In this document: one piece after another, positions 25,541 to 35,547 of the stretch
Position numbering within the stretch: the first letter of the stretch is position 1
How the letters are laid out: each line of letters starts with the position of its first letter
Assembly (NCBI GenBank): GCA_021648755.1
Contig: JAKISG010000015.1
Coordinates: 1 to 56,119, forward strand
DNA length: 56,119 nucleotides
Source: Flavobacteriaceae bacterium
GTDB lineage: Bacteria > Bacteroidota > Bacteroidia > Flavobacteriales > Flavobacteriaceae
Reading direction: 5' to 3'
Notes under the pieces: model-generated
What the model was told of the DNA's origin: nothing
What the model saw: the letters and a program-made list of their open reading frames with translations, nothing else
The model's database searches: none
Program-made: the position numbers and the translations under genes

Positions 25541-28234
25541 TTATAATGTTCCTAATGTAGTTTGTCCTAAAATAACTTTTCCTTCTAACTCATCACTTTC
25601 ATCATCACAGTCTATCAAACTACCTGTTGGATATATTGTATTTAAATTTGACATGGAAATAAGTATTTTTTTTAAGTAGTTTTCTGGTTGTTTTTGTTCT
25701 AGGTTTGTTTTTTTTATTAGATATGCTTTGTAATCATTTTCAAAATTTAACAGGTCGTTCTTGGTATTATCTACGGCTCCTTTTCGTTCACCGACCCAAC
25801 AGATTTTTGCTATAATATGTGCTGGTAATTCTTCTTTTATAATGGTTTCCATATAATTTCTAAAGTTTGAGTTTGCAAATCGAAATGTATATCCTGGCAA
25901 TACAATGCTAACTTTATATGAATATGGGTCAATAGTGCATGTGTTTTCACAATTATCTGTACAAATTGGCATAAAAGTGTCTAATGGTATATTGTTTTTA
26001 GTGACATTTGGCCTTAATAAAATATGTTCTACTAAAAATATACCTTCTTCAGTAAATTCATATTTCATAAAAGAGATAAGGTCTATTATTGCAGTCTCTA
26101 ATTCTTCTAAACTAGTATAGTACTTGTATTGCTTGGCTACGATATAATCTATACTACTACTATCAAAATTACGATTAATTATATGTGTCGAATATTTACC
26201 TGAATCTGCTTGGTGTATATAAAAATTATCAATAATAGTATTATTTGTAACACCATCAAAAAATGCTTTTTTTACAGTGTTTTCGTTAGTCTGTATAATT
26301 TGAAGTACGGAAAAATAAAGTTCTTTTCTTGCTTTTGAAGCGCTTGTATATTCAGTTGTTCCTGAGAGTATGATATTATTGCTTGCATTTTTAATTCGCC
26401 ATCTATACACTTTTTTATTTGCTGCATTAATTAAATCATAAATTTCTACAAAAGATTCTGATACGCTTCTTCGGTTGTAATTTTTAATTCCTAGTAAACG
26501 TGCTATTCTTTTTTGAACTCCAGCGATATTATCGGTATTCCATAATTTGTTTGGAGTTTGTTTGTAGTAATTAAACCCAGTTCCTCTTTCTGAACTTATG
26601 GCAATATAGTCTTCTAAAAAGGCTTCTTTATTGGTAAGTACAATTTTATCGGCTGCGTCTCCATAAAGAGTTTTCATAACAAAAGTATATTCTCCAAATT
26701 TTTCGGCAAAACGTGCTAATAAATGATCTAATATTTCATTTTTTCGTTCAATATTATTATCAAATTGTTCAAATAATTTTTCGGATAGTTTGGTATTATT
26801 TGTTGTCGGGTATTGATTTACTAATGTTTTAAAACCTTTTATATCTTGAACTGCTTGTGTAAAAAAAGTTTGCGTTTGTTCTCCGTTTATCGATAATAAC
26901 TCTTTTATTTTTCCTAAATGTTGAAAGTAACTTGCTAAAATTTGATCGAAGAAAAGTAAATAGGCTTTTAATTGTTTTGCTTGTGATTTTCGTTTGGTAG
27001 TGGCTCTAGAACTTAAGCCATTTTGCCCAATACCATAGGTGTCTGGAAAATCATTTTGAATTGTTGTATAGGTTTCTGAAGATACATATTTACCTTTTGG
27101 CATTGCTAGTTCTTTATTTTCTTTGGCTTTTTCTTGTGCTTCTACTATTTCTTTTTTTAACTGTAATTCATAAATTTCTACTTGTGCTTTGTTGATATTT
27201 AAGGGTAATACTCCTTTGTTAAAATTAAAGGTACTCCTCTTACTACATAAAACTGGTTTTTTATTTGGGTCTATACAGATATTCCATTTGTTTTCTATTT
27301 CTTCTGAATTATTACAATTACCAATCGAAATATCTTTAATTAATTTTACGCCTTCTATGTTCATTATTATTTTCATAATATCTGAAAGACGAACTTCTTT
27401 TTTTAACGCTGCTTTTTTTAATTCTTCTATATCTATAAAACCATTTTTTAATATTGGACCATCAAATATTTGGTCTGGTGTATATCCTTTATCAAGCATT
27501 TCTTGAATAGAATAAAAAGCTAATGATGGCGAAAAATAATTAGCTATTGCCAATAAAATTTTTGCATTAACTAATTCTTCATCAGCCGTTTTTTCTACCT
27601 CGATATTTGCACAAACTGAAATCATTTGTTGTGGCACTTCATTAATACAAATTAAATCTTCACATAAATTTCTATGGGCATGATATTTTTTTCTAATTAG
27701 TTTTCTTATAGTTGTAATAGACTTCCCTTCTTCTAAATCAACTAAAATATCATACAATCCGTTTAAAATAAAATCTCTTTTAAAGTTACTAGAAATATCA
27801 CTAAACTTTTCCTTATCATATGAGAGTTCGTCATCTTTACAATTTACATAAACAACTTTTTTATGAGGTCTTAACCAGCAGTTTTTGACCCCATCTATAT
27901 CTATAAATAATTTCCTGTAATCTAAGAGTGTAACTGGCTTTGTAGGAAAAATCTCGGAGGCTTTATAAAATTGTGTATTTAAATTTTTTGTGCTATCTGT
28001 AGTTGTCAATAGGTTCTTGATAGGCATATCAATTCGCATTCCTAAGTCTGTAATAGCATAACTTAACATCTCTAACATAGTTATTCCTGGATCATGCGAG
28101 TTAAAGTCTGTCCACAAACTACCACCTAATTGTTCTATATATGCAATCCCTTTTTCTTTTAAGAAAGAAAAGTCTAAATCATCTTTGGTAGAAATATTTT
28201 TTGGTATGGAAATATGTGTATTTATTCTTGACAT
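25541..28234 (-). CDS. eCIS baseplate wedge protein (Afp12-like)
   Basis: 897 residues. The N-terminus holds LGGSLWTDFNSHDPGITMLE, the motif that starts Afp12-type baseplate proteins, followed by LSYAITDLGMRIDMPI. The C-terminus has FLVEHILLRPN and YTFRFANSNFRNYMETIIKEELPAHI, also family-typical, with a Cys cluster CTDNCENTC near 765. It forms the baseplate wedge together with the Afp11-like protein. The start overlaps the upstream gene by 13 bp, indicating translational coupling. No odd features. Confidence 0.85.
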   Translation of the reverse strand: MSRINTHISIPKNISTKDDLDFSFLKEKGIAYIEQLGGSLWTDFNSHDPGITMLEMLSYAITDLGMRIDMPIKNLLTTTDSTKNLNTQFYKASEIFPTKPVTLLDYRKLFIDIDGVKNCWLRPHKKVVYVNCKDDELSYDKEKFSDISSNFKRDFILNGLYDILVDLEEGKSITTIRKLIRKKYHAHRNLCEDLICINEVPQQMISVCANIEVEKTADEELVNAKILLAIANYFSPSLAFYSIQEMLDKGYTPDQIFDGPILKNGFIDIEELKKAALKKEVRLSDIMKIIMNIEGVKLIKDISIGNCNNSEEIENKWNICIDPNKKPVLCSKRSTFNFNKGVLPLNINKAQVEIYELQLKKEIVEAQEKAKENKELAMPKGKYVSSETYTTIQNDFPDTYGIGQNGLSSRATTKRKSQAKQLKAYLLFFDQILASYFQHLGKIKELLSINGEQTQTFFTQAVQDIKGFKTLVNQYPTTNNTKLSEKLFEQFDNNIERKNEILDHLLARFAEKFGEYTFVMKTLYGDAADKIVLTNKEAFLEDYIAISSERGTGFNYYKQTPNKLWNTDNIAGVQKRIARLLGIKNYNRRSVSESFVEIYDLINAANKKVYRWRIKNASNNIILSGTTEYTSASKARKELYFSVLQIIQTNENTVKKAFFDGVTNNTIIDNFYIHQADSGKYSTHIINRNFDSSSIDYIVAKQYKYYTSLEELETAIIDLISFMKYEFTEEGIFLVEHILLRPNVTKNNIPLDTFMPICTDNCENTCTIDPYSYKVSIVLPGYTFRFANSNFRNYMETIIKEELPAHIIAKICWVGERKGAVDNTKNDLLNFENDYKAYLIKKTNLEQKQPENYLKKILISMSNLNTIYPTGSLIDCDDESDELEGKVILGQTTLGTL

Positions 28235-31200
28235 GCTTCTTGTTCTTTAAATGTTTCACAAATTATTGTTGCAAGATTTATATGGTGTTTTTTAGCCGAA
28301 ACTAAAATAGCTTTTGGATTTGAAGGTGATACGCTGTTAGCACTTAAAATATTTTCTTTTCTTATTTCTATATTTTGTAAATAATCTACATAGACTAATT
28401 TTTCTAGATGATTTATCAAAGTGCTTTGATGCAACTCCATACCAAAAACTACTGTTTTACTTTCATCAAATGCCCAGGGTGATAAAAATTTAATAATATC
28501 TTTTTCTAATTGTTTTTGATAAAAATTTTCATCATAGCCAATATGAAATTTTACTTCTAGGGTAATTTCTATCTCTTCGTATTTTGGATTGATAACTTCT
28601 GCATTGACATGCATTGTATTTAATTGGTTTATAAAGCAGGTCACTTTATTAAGTAAGACTTTGCTTACTCTTGGTTGGTAAATATCGAATACATTTTTAT
28701 TTACGGTGTCTGGTATTACAACTAATGTTACATGACCTGCGGCAATAAAGTTATTCTCTTTAGTATGGTTTAAGCATTTTACTTTATATATTTCTGGAAA
28801 TTTTTGTAAAATTAAATGTTCATAATCCCAAAGTGAAATAGCTCTATTTTTATGTCGTAAACGTTCGCTTATTCTTCTATAAAATGCAGTATCTGATTCT
28901 TGTAAAACACCATTAAATGAGTTGTAAGGTTGTTCAACACCTTTTATTTGTGGTGTTCTGGTTATTAACTTACTTATGGTTTCGTTAGGCAATCCGTTTT
29001 CTAGATGAGATAATTCATTATCATTATTTTTAAATGTTGCTTCTACTGCTTGAGCATGAACATCTATAACTTTACATACTGCGTTATATGCTTTTTTCAT
29101 ACGTGCTCTAACCCAAATATAACCTTCTGGTAGTACTGAATTTTTATTGGTTGCTTCTCTTGGGATAGTGAATTTTATAATTCCAGATTTTAAAAAATTA
29201 GCGGTACTATTTGTTAGAATTGTTTCTTTTAAACTTTTCCATTTATTAGCACACAAAATTGACCAATCTATAGTTTCTTCTTTTTTAAAAGGGCTTACTA
29301 GCGGATTTTCGCTTCCTTCTAATACTTGAATTAGTAAGGCTACATTTTGTAATACCTCTGCATTTTCTAAGCCTATAAAAAACGCACCTTGTTCGTAGTT
29401 TGGGACTAAAAAAATATTTTCATTATCGTCTCCTTTAGTTGTTATTCCTTTTGCTGCCTTTGTTGTTTTTAAATATTTATGCTCTTCGCTTTGACCAAAA
29501 GGGTGTTCATGAAAAAGTTGTATCCTATTAGTTTTAAAATCAAATTGCGTTTTATTACCCCCTATATTTATACTTTCTTCGGCAGTATAAGCAATACTTA
29601 TTTCTTCTACTAATGGCGTATATGGTTCATTTGGAATAGAAACTTTTTTAATATCTACATTTGCCTCACTAATTATTGCTAAAGCATATAAGTTAGGATA
29701 TTTTTTATGTAAAAAAGATTGATTTAATGACAGCCTTAACGATGTAACTTTACCTATTTCATAAATATTTTTGTTTGTAAATGTTATATTACTTTCAAAG
29801 CCTAAATGTATATTATCTAAATGTATATTATCTAAATGTATTTTATCTAGATGTATTTTATCTAGATGTATTTTATCTAAATACGTATTATCTTTTTTTT
29901 GCACAAATTGATTAACACTACGAATTTTAAAATTTACAGGTGATTTGTTTTTTCTATTTTTAAATTGAAGTTGCATCTCTTCTTCTGTTTTTATTTCTGA
30001 AAATAATAATTGCTTGTCTTCAACTTCAATCCATTCATTTTTATATAATAATTCATTACGCATAGTAAATGATTCTTTATTTTGAGTACCAGCATATGCA
30101 TTATACCAATTTTTGAAATTTTTTGGTGTGTTTTTCCATTTTAGATTCACTTTTAAATTTTTCCAATTTTTAGAAAAAACCTCTTCATTAGTTATCTTAA
30201 AATTGGAATTTTTAATTGGTTGTGTTGTAAACGGATAAAAAGGTTTTTTGGCTTTTAATATTCCAAAATCATTTTCAATAATTACGGATTTAATAGCTTG
30301 CACATCTATTTTTATAGTAATATTAGTTATTGCTTTACTTATAAGTGCTTGGTATATGTCATGACCTACTGCTTGTTCCTTTTTTTTACTAGTATCTATT
30401 AAAAATCGCAATAATGGGAATGTCGTTTGGTATTTTTCTACTAGAATTTCTGGATTGTAGTTTACTAAAGCACCTGCATCTTTCTCTAATTGAAAAGCAA
30501 ATTTTATTTGTTTTTCTTTTACCGAAGTTGTATATGGCTTATCCGCATCCAAATTATTTTGAATTTCTGGAAGTAGTTTTATGGGTGTTACCCATTCTTT
30601 TTCTCCACTACCATGAATTTGGATATGTTCTATTAATTTGGTTATGTCAAATTTTTCTAAGCCTGTTTTTTCCTCAAAATTAATGGTGATTTCAATAATT
30701 CTTAGCCCTTCTTTTAAGTTAAATAAAGGCGAAGCAATTGCAAAGCCAATTGTTGCATTTGGTAATTCGATAAAATTTTCTTCGTTTGATGTATATGCAA
30801 ACGGATACCAATAAGGTTTTTCTTTTGGCAATGGCTCTTCTAAACCATCTAAAGTTTTTGCAACTGCACTTGACTTAAATTCTTTTAATGCAATGTCATT
30901 ATATACACTTTTTAGTGATGCTACAGATGCCTTATTTGCAATGAGTTCTTCATTTGTTTCGTAAATTAGTTGCTTGCCTTCTGTATCCTTTTTTGCATCT
31001 ACTGCTGTCTTTTCTGCTATTTGAGTTATCACACTTCTCTTTGCCAATTCAAAAATTACATGTACTTTATCTGCTGTAAAATCTAATTTATCTACCTGTA
31101 ATATTTTTTTATAATAAAAATTTAAATGTCTTTTTGTAAGTTTATTAAATCTTTTTTTAGACCATTCTAATAATTGTAAAAAACTAACAAACAGGGTTAG

Positions 31201-31530
31201 GTGTGGTGTTAATTTACCTTCTTCTTTATATTGTGTCAGTATAGAGGTAATATTATTTTTTATTTTTTGGTATTCATAACTTGTTCTAAACGGAATTTTA
31301 CCTGATAATCCAAAAGAAGCAAAAAATACTTGCCAATTATTTGATGCTGTATTACTATCTGTATCAAAAAAATTAATGTGTTTTGCAAAATTATAAGCAA
31401 AAATAATCCAGTCTTCAATACTAAAATCGTGCAATTGAAGGTTTTCTGGATTTAAATCATCAATATAGCGTTCTAATTGATTTGTGCCACTTCGTTTTAG
31501 TATTTTATCTATGTTGTTACAGTTGCTCAT
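28222..31530 (-). CDS. eCIS baseplate J-like wedge protein (Afp11-like) with a pentapeptide minisatellite
   Basis: 1102 residues. The C-terminal 250 residues carry the gpJ/gp47-like core (AFYRRISERLRHKNRAISLW, then YEHLILQKFPEIYKVKCLNH and LVVIPDT), the strongest evidence. The N-terminal region contains family-type DLNPENLQLHDFSIEDW. Near residues 550-575 five copies of LDKIH/LDNIH occur in tandem, encoded by 15-bp repeats. This protein and the next gene's product form the baseplate wedges that trigger sheath contraction. It starts 38 bp after the gp25 gene. Confidence 0.87.
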   Translation of the reverse strand: MSNCNNIDKILKRSGTNQLERYIDDLNPENLQLHDFSIEDWIIFAYNFAKHINFFDTDSNTASNNWQVFFASFGLSGKIPFRTSYEYQKIKNNITSILTQYKEEGKLTPHLTLFVSFLQLLEWSKKRFNKLTKRHLNFYYKKILQVDKLDFTADKVHVIFELAKRSVITQIAEKTAVDAKKDTEGKQLIYETNEELIANKASVASLKSVYNDIALKEFKSSAVAKTLDGLEEPLPKEKPYWYPFAYTSNEENFIELPNATIGFAIASPLFNLKEGLRIIEITINFEEKTGLEKFDITKLIEHIQIHGSGEKEWVTPIKLLPEIQNNLDADKPYTTSVKEKQIKFAFQLEKDAGALVNYNPEILVEKYQTTFPLLRFLIDTSKKKEQAVGHDIYQALISKAITNITIKIDVQAIKSVIIENDFGILKAKKPFYPFTTQPIKNSNFKITNEEVFSKNWKNLKVNLKWKNTPKNFKNWYNAYAGTQNKESFTMRNELLYKNEWIEVEDKQLLFSEIKTEEEMQLQFKNRKNKSPVNFKIRSVNQFVQKKDNTYLDKIHLDKIHLDKIHLDNIHLDNIHLGFESNITFTNKNIYEIGKVTSLRLSLNQSFLHKKYPNLYALAIISEANVDIKKVSIPNEPYTPLVEEISIAYTAEESINIGGNKTQFDFKTNRIQLFHEHPFGQSEEHKYLKTTKAAKGITTKGDDNENIFLVPNYEQGAFFIGLENAEVLQNVALLIQVLEGSENPLVSPFKKEETIDWSILCANKWKSLKETILTNSTANFLKSGIIKFTIPREATNKNSVLPEGYIWVRARMKKAYNAVCKVIDVHAQAVEATFKNNDNELSHLENGLPNETISKLITRTPQIKGVEQPYNSFNGVLQESDTAFYRRISERLRHKNRAISLWDYEHLILQKFPEIYKVKCLNHTKENNFIAAGHVTLVVIPDTVNKNVFDIYQPRVSKVLLNKVTCFINQLNTMHVNAEVINPKYEEIEITLEVKFHIGYDENFYQKQLEKDIIKFLSPWAFDESKTVVFGMELHQSTLINHLEKLVYVDYLQNIEIRKENILSANSVSPSNPKAILVSAKKHHINLATIICETFKEQEACQE
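29806..29885 (-). repeat. 15-bp in-frame minisatellite
   Basis: Five tandem 15-bp units encode LDKIH or LDNIH. The first three plus-strand units vary by one or two bases. Copy-number change would lengthen or shorten a linker in the Afp11-like protein without frameshift. Confidence 0.85.
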
Positions 31531-31567
31531 TATTATTTTTTATTAACTTTTATTTATACCTCTTTTG

Positions 31568-31981
31568 TTAAATAATATTTGACCCTTCTTCTTTGTAAAA
31601 TGGAAATACCATGTTTATTCTTGAGTTTGTTGCTCTTACGATATATGTAATTTCAATAATTAACTTCCCTTCTAAAGGGTCTATTTCTGAAATGTCAATT
31701 TTTAGAACATCAATTCTTGGTTCATGATAAAGAATGGCTGTTTTTATTAAGTCTATTACAAAAGTTATTAAGGTTCTGTCTAAATTTTCAAATAATAATT
31801 CTTCTAAATCACAACCGTATTCAGGAAACATAATTCGTTCTCCTAACTTTGTAGTAAGTAAAATATGTAAACTACTTTTAATATCTTCTTCTTCAGAAAT
31901 CATTTTTGTTGCTTTTTGTGACTTTATAAATTCTGGAGGAAATGCCCATCCTATACCTAAAAAAGATTTTTTATTTTCCAT
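31568..31981 (-). CDS. gp25-like baseplate wedge protein (Afp9-like)
   Basis: 137 residues from ATG 31981 (MENKKSFLGIGWAFPPEF), 2 bp after the PAAR stop. An open frame runs 47 codons further upstream, but it lies inside the PAAR gene in another frame and reads as non-coding. The GPW_gp25 signature is present: IKSSLHILLTTKLGERIMFPEYGCDLEELLFENLD split over two strands, and EPRIDVLKIDISEIDP. gp25 proteins nucleate the sheath on the baseplate. Confidence 0.92.
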   Translation of the reverse strand: MENKKSFLGIGWAFPPEFIKSQKATKMISEEEDIKSSLHILLTTKLGERIMFPEYGCDLEELLFENLDRTLITFVIDLIKTAILYHEPRIDVLKIDISEIDPLEGKLIIEITYIVRATNSRINMVFPFYKEEGSNII

Positions 31982-31983
31982 CT

Positions 31984-32274
31984 CTAACCTATTAAAACTG
32001 TTGGTTCTCCTGCTACTATGGTCCCTCCATGTGTAGTTAAATCTCCCATTCTCGCTGCTGGCATGCCGCCAATTAATACTGTTGCAGACCCCATGATGAT
32101 TGAATCTGGTGGACCTACACAAGTTGCCATATCTCCAACTCTTGCTGCAGGCATATTACCAATTAAAACGGTTGGTTCTCCTGCTGGTAAAATTGGACCT
32201 CCAACGTGTGGTACTGCTCCTGTTGTCATCGGACAAACATGCATATCTGTTATTCTTGCTGCTGGTGCTCCCAT
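31984..32274 (-). CDS. PAAR-domain spike tip protein (Afp10-like)
   Basis: 96 residues, made almost wholly of PAAR repeats: MGAPAARITDMHVCP, HVGGPILPAGEPTVLIGNMP, AARVGDMATC, then ATVLIGGMPAARMGDLTTHG and GEPTVLIG. The His and Cys residues (H12, C14, H23, C52, H82) can hold the zinc that sharpens the tip on the spike. There is no C-terminal toxin extension. It is separated from the VgrG-like gene by a 140-bp heptad-repeat region. Confidence 0.95.
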   Translation of the reverse strand: MGAPAARITDMHVCPMTTGAVPHVGGPILPAGEPTVLIGNMPAARVGDMATCVGPPDSIIMGSATVLIGGMPAARMGDLTTHGGTIVAGEPTVLIG

Positions 32275-32280
32275 ATTTTT

Positions 32281-32422
<142 letters not shown>

Positions 32423-32439
32423 TTTTAACTTTTCTTCAT

Positions 32440-34185
32440 TTAATTAATTTGAACCAACGAACCTTTTAATACGGCAATTGCACTTGTTGATATTTCTGCT
32501 CCTGCACCTCCTTCGGCTTTAAAATTTGCTTTTGCTGCTATACTTACATTTGCACCTTCTATGGCAACATCTCCTGATGCTTTAATTTCAATATTTCCTG
32601 CACTTTTCATAACGATACCTTTACTATTCATGGTTAATACATTAGCGTTTTCATCTTCTATAATTATGGTTCCTGCACCTTCGTCTAAAGAAATTAATTT
32701 ACCTGCTGGTGTTGATATGTTTATTGTTTTTTTATCGTCATCAAATAGTATTTTTAGTTTACTTCGCGTAACAAATCCTTTTTCGTGATTTTTATCGCTT
32801 GCTACAATTGGTGCTGGTTTTGCGCTACTATGTAACATACCTAGTACTATTGCTTCATTTGGATCATCATTTATAAAGCCTATGATTACTTCGTCTCCTA
32901 TTTCTGGTCTAAAAAAAGCACCTCTATTTTCTCCTGCGTCTAAGGAGGAAACTCTACACCAAATACCTTGTTCTTGGTTGTCTATAATTGGTATTTGCAC
33001 TAAAATTCTATCTTCTCCGTTTGGGTCTTTTTCTAATTGAGAAACGATACCTACTTGCAAACCATTAATTGCGGGTAACAAACCTGATGCAGGTTGCGAA
33101 TTAATCTCGAATGTTTCTGAATACCATTTAGGGTTTAATCCAAATTGAGCATCTACAGTCCAATTGCCTTCTGTAATGCGATGTTGCACTCCTGTTATGT
33201 ACGCATTACCTGAAAATCGTTCGCCCACACCTTCTAGTTTTATTACTGTATTTGGTTTTACCGAAGGGATTCCTTGAAAACGCATTCGTCCTCGTACTTT
33301 TGCTAATTGTTGAAATAATAATTTAGAATCTGCCCAGTCTTGTAATTCAGTATCAGTAACTGCTCCTCCGTGTTTTAATTGTAGATTTTCTAAGCCTATT
33401 GTTTTTGTTAAATCGTCGCTTGATAGGTTACCTATTATTGCAATAGATGGGTCTTTTGCTTCTATTTCTATTATTTCTTGATCTGCATGATTCCAGGCGT
33501 AAGTAACTACTTTTTTTACCTGATGTCTTGCGTCTATTTCTGCATCAAACTCTAAAAGTGTTGCTCCAAAGGTCACTGTTTCTATTTCTGCTTGGTTAAA
33601 ATCTGGTTTTGCAATAGTTATTTTACCGTCATCTATAAAACATAATTTGCCATTTATTTGTGCTCGTAAAACCATAAAGTCCCAATCAGATGCGTTATAT
33701 TGCACCAATTCGGCATGTTCGTGTAAAGTTTCTTCTACTTCACTAGATAAATTATATTTACTGATTAATTCTTCTAAAATATCGCTGTCTTTACTTTCGT
33801 AAAAATAGTTGCTATTTTTACCAACTGTCATTTTCACTGCCTCGTCTTTACATTCTACAATTAAATGAGAACTATTGTTTCTTATTTTAAGACTGTGCTT
33901 AATTACAATACCTTTAAAAATAGTTTCTTCATCAGAGTGATATCCTGCAGTAATTTCTATTTTCTTACCTGGAATTAGTAAGTCTTTATTACTTAAATTA
34001 AAGTCGCGTTTTGCTGCTTCGCCATCTAATAAAACTATTTTTGCAGTAGGTATCCTATTAACCTCCTTAGAAACTACAATACTTTTTACTTGATAAATAG
34101 TAGAAAGTTCTTGCCCTTCTGTTAGTATCTTATAGGTAATAAGATCTGCACTTTTAGAAGTTTTTATGATGCCTTTATTATTCAT
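32440..34185 (-). CDS. VgrG-like central spike protein (Afp8-like)
   Basis: 581 residues. Residues about 1-370 form the gp27-like double barrel (KIVLLDGEAAKRDFNLS, VEEILEELISKY-type segments, DWDFMVLRAQINGKL). Residues about 375-450 form the OB-fold gp5 region (QLEKDPNGEDRILVQIPIID, GDEVIIGFINDDPNEAIVLG). A C-terminal beta-helix with Gly/Ala-rich repeats follows (GNIEIKASGDVAIEGANVSI). It has no extra catalytic domain. The start codon overlaps the LysM gene's stop by 4 bp. Confidence 0.93.
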   Translation of the reverse strand: MNNKGIIKTSKSADLITYKILTEGQELSTIYQVKSIVVSKEVNRIPTAKIVLLDGEAAKRDFNLSNKDLLIPGKKIEITAGYHSDEETIFKGIVIKHSLKIRNNSSHLIVECKDEAVKMTVGKNSNYFYESKDSDILEELISKYNLSSEVEETLHEHAELVQYNASDWDFMVLRAQINGKLCFIDDGKITIAKPDFNQAEIETVTFGATLLEFDAEIDARHQVKKVVTYAWNHADQEIIEIEAKDPSIAIIGNLSSDDLTKTIGLENLQLKHGGAVTDTELQDWADSKLLFQQLAKVRGRMRFQGIPSVKPNTVIKLEGVGERFSGNAYITGVQHRITEGNWTVDAQFGLNPKWYSETFEINSQPASGLLPAINGLQVGIVSQLEKDPNGEDRILVQIPIIDNQEQGIWCRVSSLDAGENRGAFFRPEIGDEVIIGFINDDPNEAIVLGMLHSSAKPAPIVASDKNHEKGFVTRSKLKILFDDDKKTINISTPAGKLISLDEGAGTIIIEDENANVLTMNSKGIVMKSAGNIEIKASGDVAIEGANVSIAAKANFKAEGGAGAEISTSAIAVLKGSLVQIN

Positions 34186-34913
34186 GAGGTTTTATTTAAT
34201 GGTGGAAAAAATAATTCTTGCCCTACTTCTAATTTTCTAAAATTGCTAATGTTATTAACTTTGGCAACTTCTAAGTAATATTTTGAATCGCCATAAATTT
34301 TATGTGTCATTAGAGCTAATGTCTCACCATCTTTTACACTTCGGTAATGGGTTAAATCTGGTGATTGATTATTCTCACTTGCTGCTCTTTTTTCTGCTTC
34401 TAAATGTGAAATAAATTTTGCTTTTGCAACAGCTCTAATTGGGGTTCCGTCTGGTTTAAATAGTTTATATTCAAAAGTTAAATCGGTTAAAATTCCTTTA
34501 AACAACAATGCACCCCAAGTTATTACTAAATAGTTTGGTTTGTGTTTATCGCCATTATAATCAAACACTGCTTTTTTAAAATTGGCAATGTCGTCTATAA
34601 TTCCGTTGCCTTGATCTTTGTAGAACAACTCTTCTCCTTTAGCTTGTTTGTCATTACCAAAATGTGCAATAACACCCGTTCTGTCAAAAAGAAATTCTAA
34701 GTCTAAATCGCTTGGTAAGGAGCGTGTAAATTTTGGATCGGTAGCGCTATTACCAGATGCTTGATCTTTTACATATTCTGTCTTAAAAGTTTGCGAATAT
34801 TTTTCAGGGTTTAATAAAACCGTATATTTTAGTTCTTTTATTTCATCGCTTTTTAAAAATTTACCGTCTTTATAGCAACGAATAACCAGTTTTTGTAATT
34901 TACTTTCGCTCAT
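34182..34913 (-). CDS. LysM-domain baseplate/tube adaptor (Afp7-like)
   Basis: 243 residues. The N-terminal ~180 residues are the CIS tube/spike adaptor domain (KLQKLVIRCYKDG, VITWGALLFKGILTDLTFEYKL split by a turn, FKPDGTPIRA). The C-terminal 50 residues are a LysM domain (HYRSVKDGETLALMTHKIYG, VNNISNFRKLEVGQELFFPP). In T4-type machines the counterpart (gp53/gp54 region) joins the tube to the spike. Neighbours on both sides overlap or nearly touch, so it is part of the same transcript. Confidence 0.92.
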   Translation of the reverse strand: MSESKLQKLVIRCYKDGKFLKSDEIKELKYTVLLNPEKYSQTFKTEYVKDQASGNSATDPKFTRSLPSDLDLEFLFDRTGVIAHFGNDKQAKGEELFYKDQGNGIIDDIANFKKAVFDYNGDKHKPNYLVITWGALLFKGILTDLTFEYKLFKPDGTPIRAVAKAKFISHLEAEKRAASENNQSPDLTHYRSVKDGETLALMTHKIYGDSKYYLEVAKVNNISNFRKLEVGQELFFPPLNKTS

Positions 34914-34926
34914 TTTTTTATTTTTA

Positions 34927-35103
34927 TTATCGTTCTTTTTGTTGTTCTAGAATTTCTAGAACGGCCTCTACGCATGTAGCAATTAAAGTTGTTTTATCTT
35001 TTTGTGCATTTGTTTTATTTTTACTACTTGAACTTGCCTCTTTAGGGCTTGAACCTTCATCTACATTAATTTTAATATGTAACTCTTTAATTTCAATAGG
35101 CAT
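34927..35103 (-). CDS. DUF5908 small eCIS protein
   Basis: 58 residues from ATG 35103, two bases after the second tube gene's stop. The N-terminus MPIEIKELHIKINVD matches the DUF5908 family, short proteins found between the tube genes and the LysM protein in Bacteroidetes CIS clusters. The middle is Ser/Lys-rich and disordered; the C-terminus (LIATCVEAVLEILEQQKER) is one amphipathic helix. It fills the slot of the small Afp6-type gene. Its function is unknown. Confidence 0.85.
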   Translation of the reverse strand: MPIEIKELHIKINVDEGSSPKEASSSSKNKTNAQKDKTTLIATCVEAVLEILEQQKER

Positions 35104-35105
35104 AA

Positions 35106-35546
35106 TTATATGATTTTAAAGTAATTATAAGATAATTCTAGTGTTTCTATAACTATTTTGTTCTCCTCGGCGTTAAAATCTGCAACGCTCCATTTTACAG
35201 GATATGCGTGTGAGATACTCCAAGTTTGCAAAGGTTCGTGTTTCTCGTCTAATAATTTTATAGTAATTCCTATTGGTAAAATTTCAAAATCTTCTAGCGC
35301 TTTTCTACACCATTTTATAACTTCTGAATTTACTAAAACACCTCTTTTTAAAATTAAATTTGGATATTTTGTTCGTACCGGAATTTTATGCTTAAAACGA
35401 TTTTCTCCACCCTCAGCAACTTCTTCAGTTTCAAGATCTACTGAGAGACCCGAAACTGATTGAAATTGATGGTCATTTTTATTGGTGTCTATAGTTGTAA
35501 ATTCAACCGAAAAATGAAATCCTACTGGTGGATAATATGCTGCCAT
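35106..35546 (-). CDS. inner tube protein, second copy (Afp5/Afp1-like)
   Basis: 146 residues of the T4 gp19/Hcp-fold tail-tube family: FHFSVEFTTIDTN, FQSVSGLSVDLETEE, KYPNLILKRGV, KLLDEKHEPLQTW and ETLELSYNYF. It resembles the next gene in the same motifs (SGL...E, LKRG/IKRG, LLDEKHEP) but differs along most of its length, as expected for a tube initiator rather than the main tube subunit. It lies 1 bp after that gene's stop. Confidence 0.9.
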   Translation of the reverse strand: MAAYYPPVGFHFSVEFTTIDTNKNDHQFQSVSGLSVDLETEEVAEGGENRFKHKIPVRTKYPNLILKRGVLVNSEVIKWCRKALEDFEILPIGITIKLLDEKHEPLQTWSISHAYPVKWSVADFNAEENKIVIETLELSYNYFKII

Positions 35547-35547
35547 T

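Noticed and set aside
31982..32122. 47-codon N-terminal extension of the gp25 gene
   Set aside because: It is within the PAAR gene in another frame and rich in Arg/His/Ser; the family start MENKK lies right after the PAAR stop.
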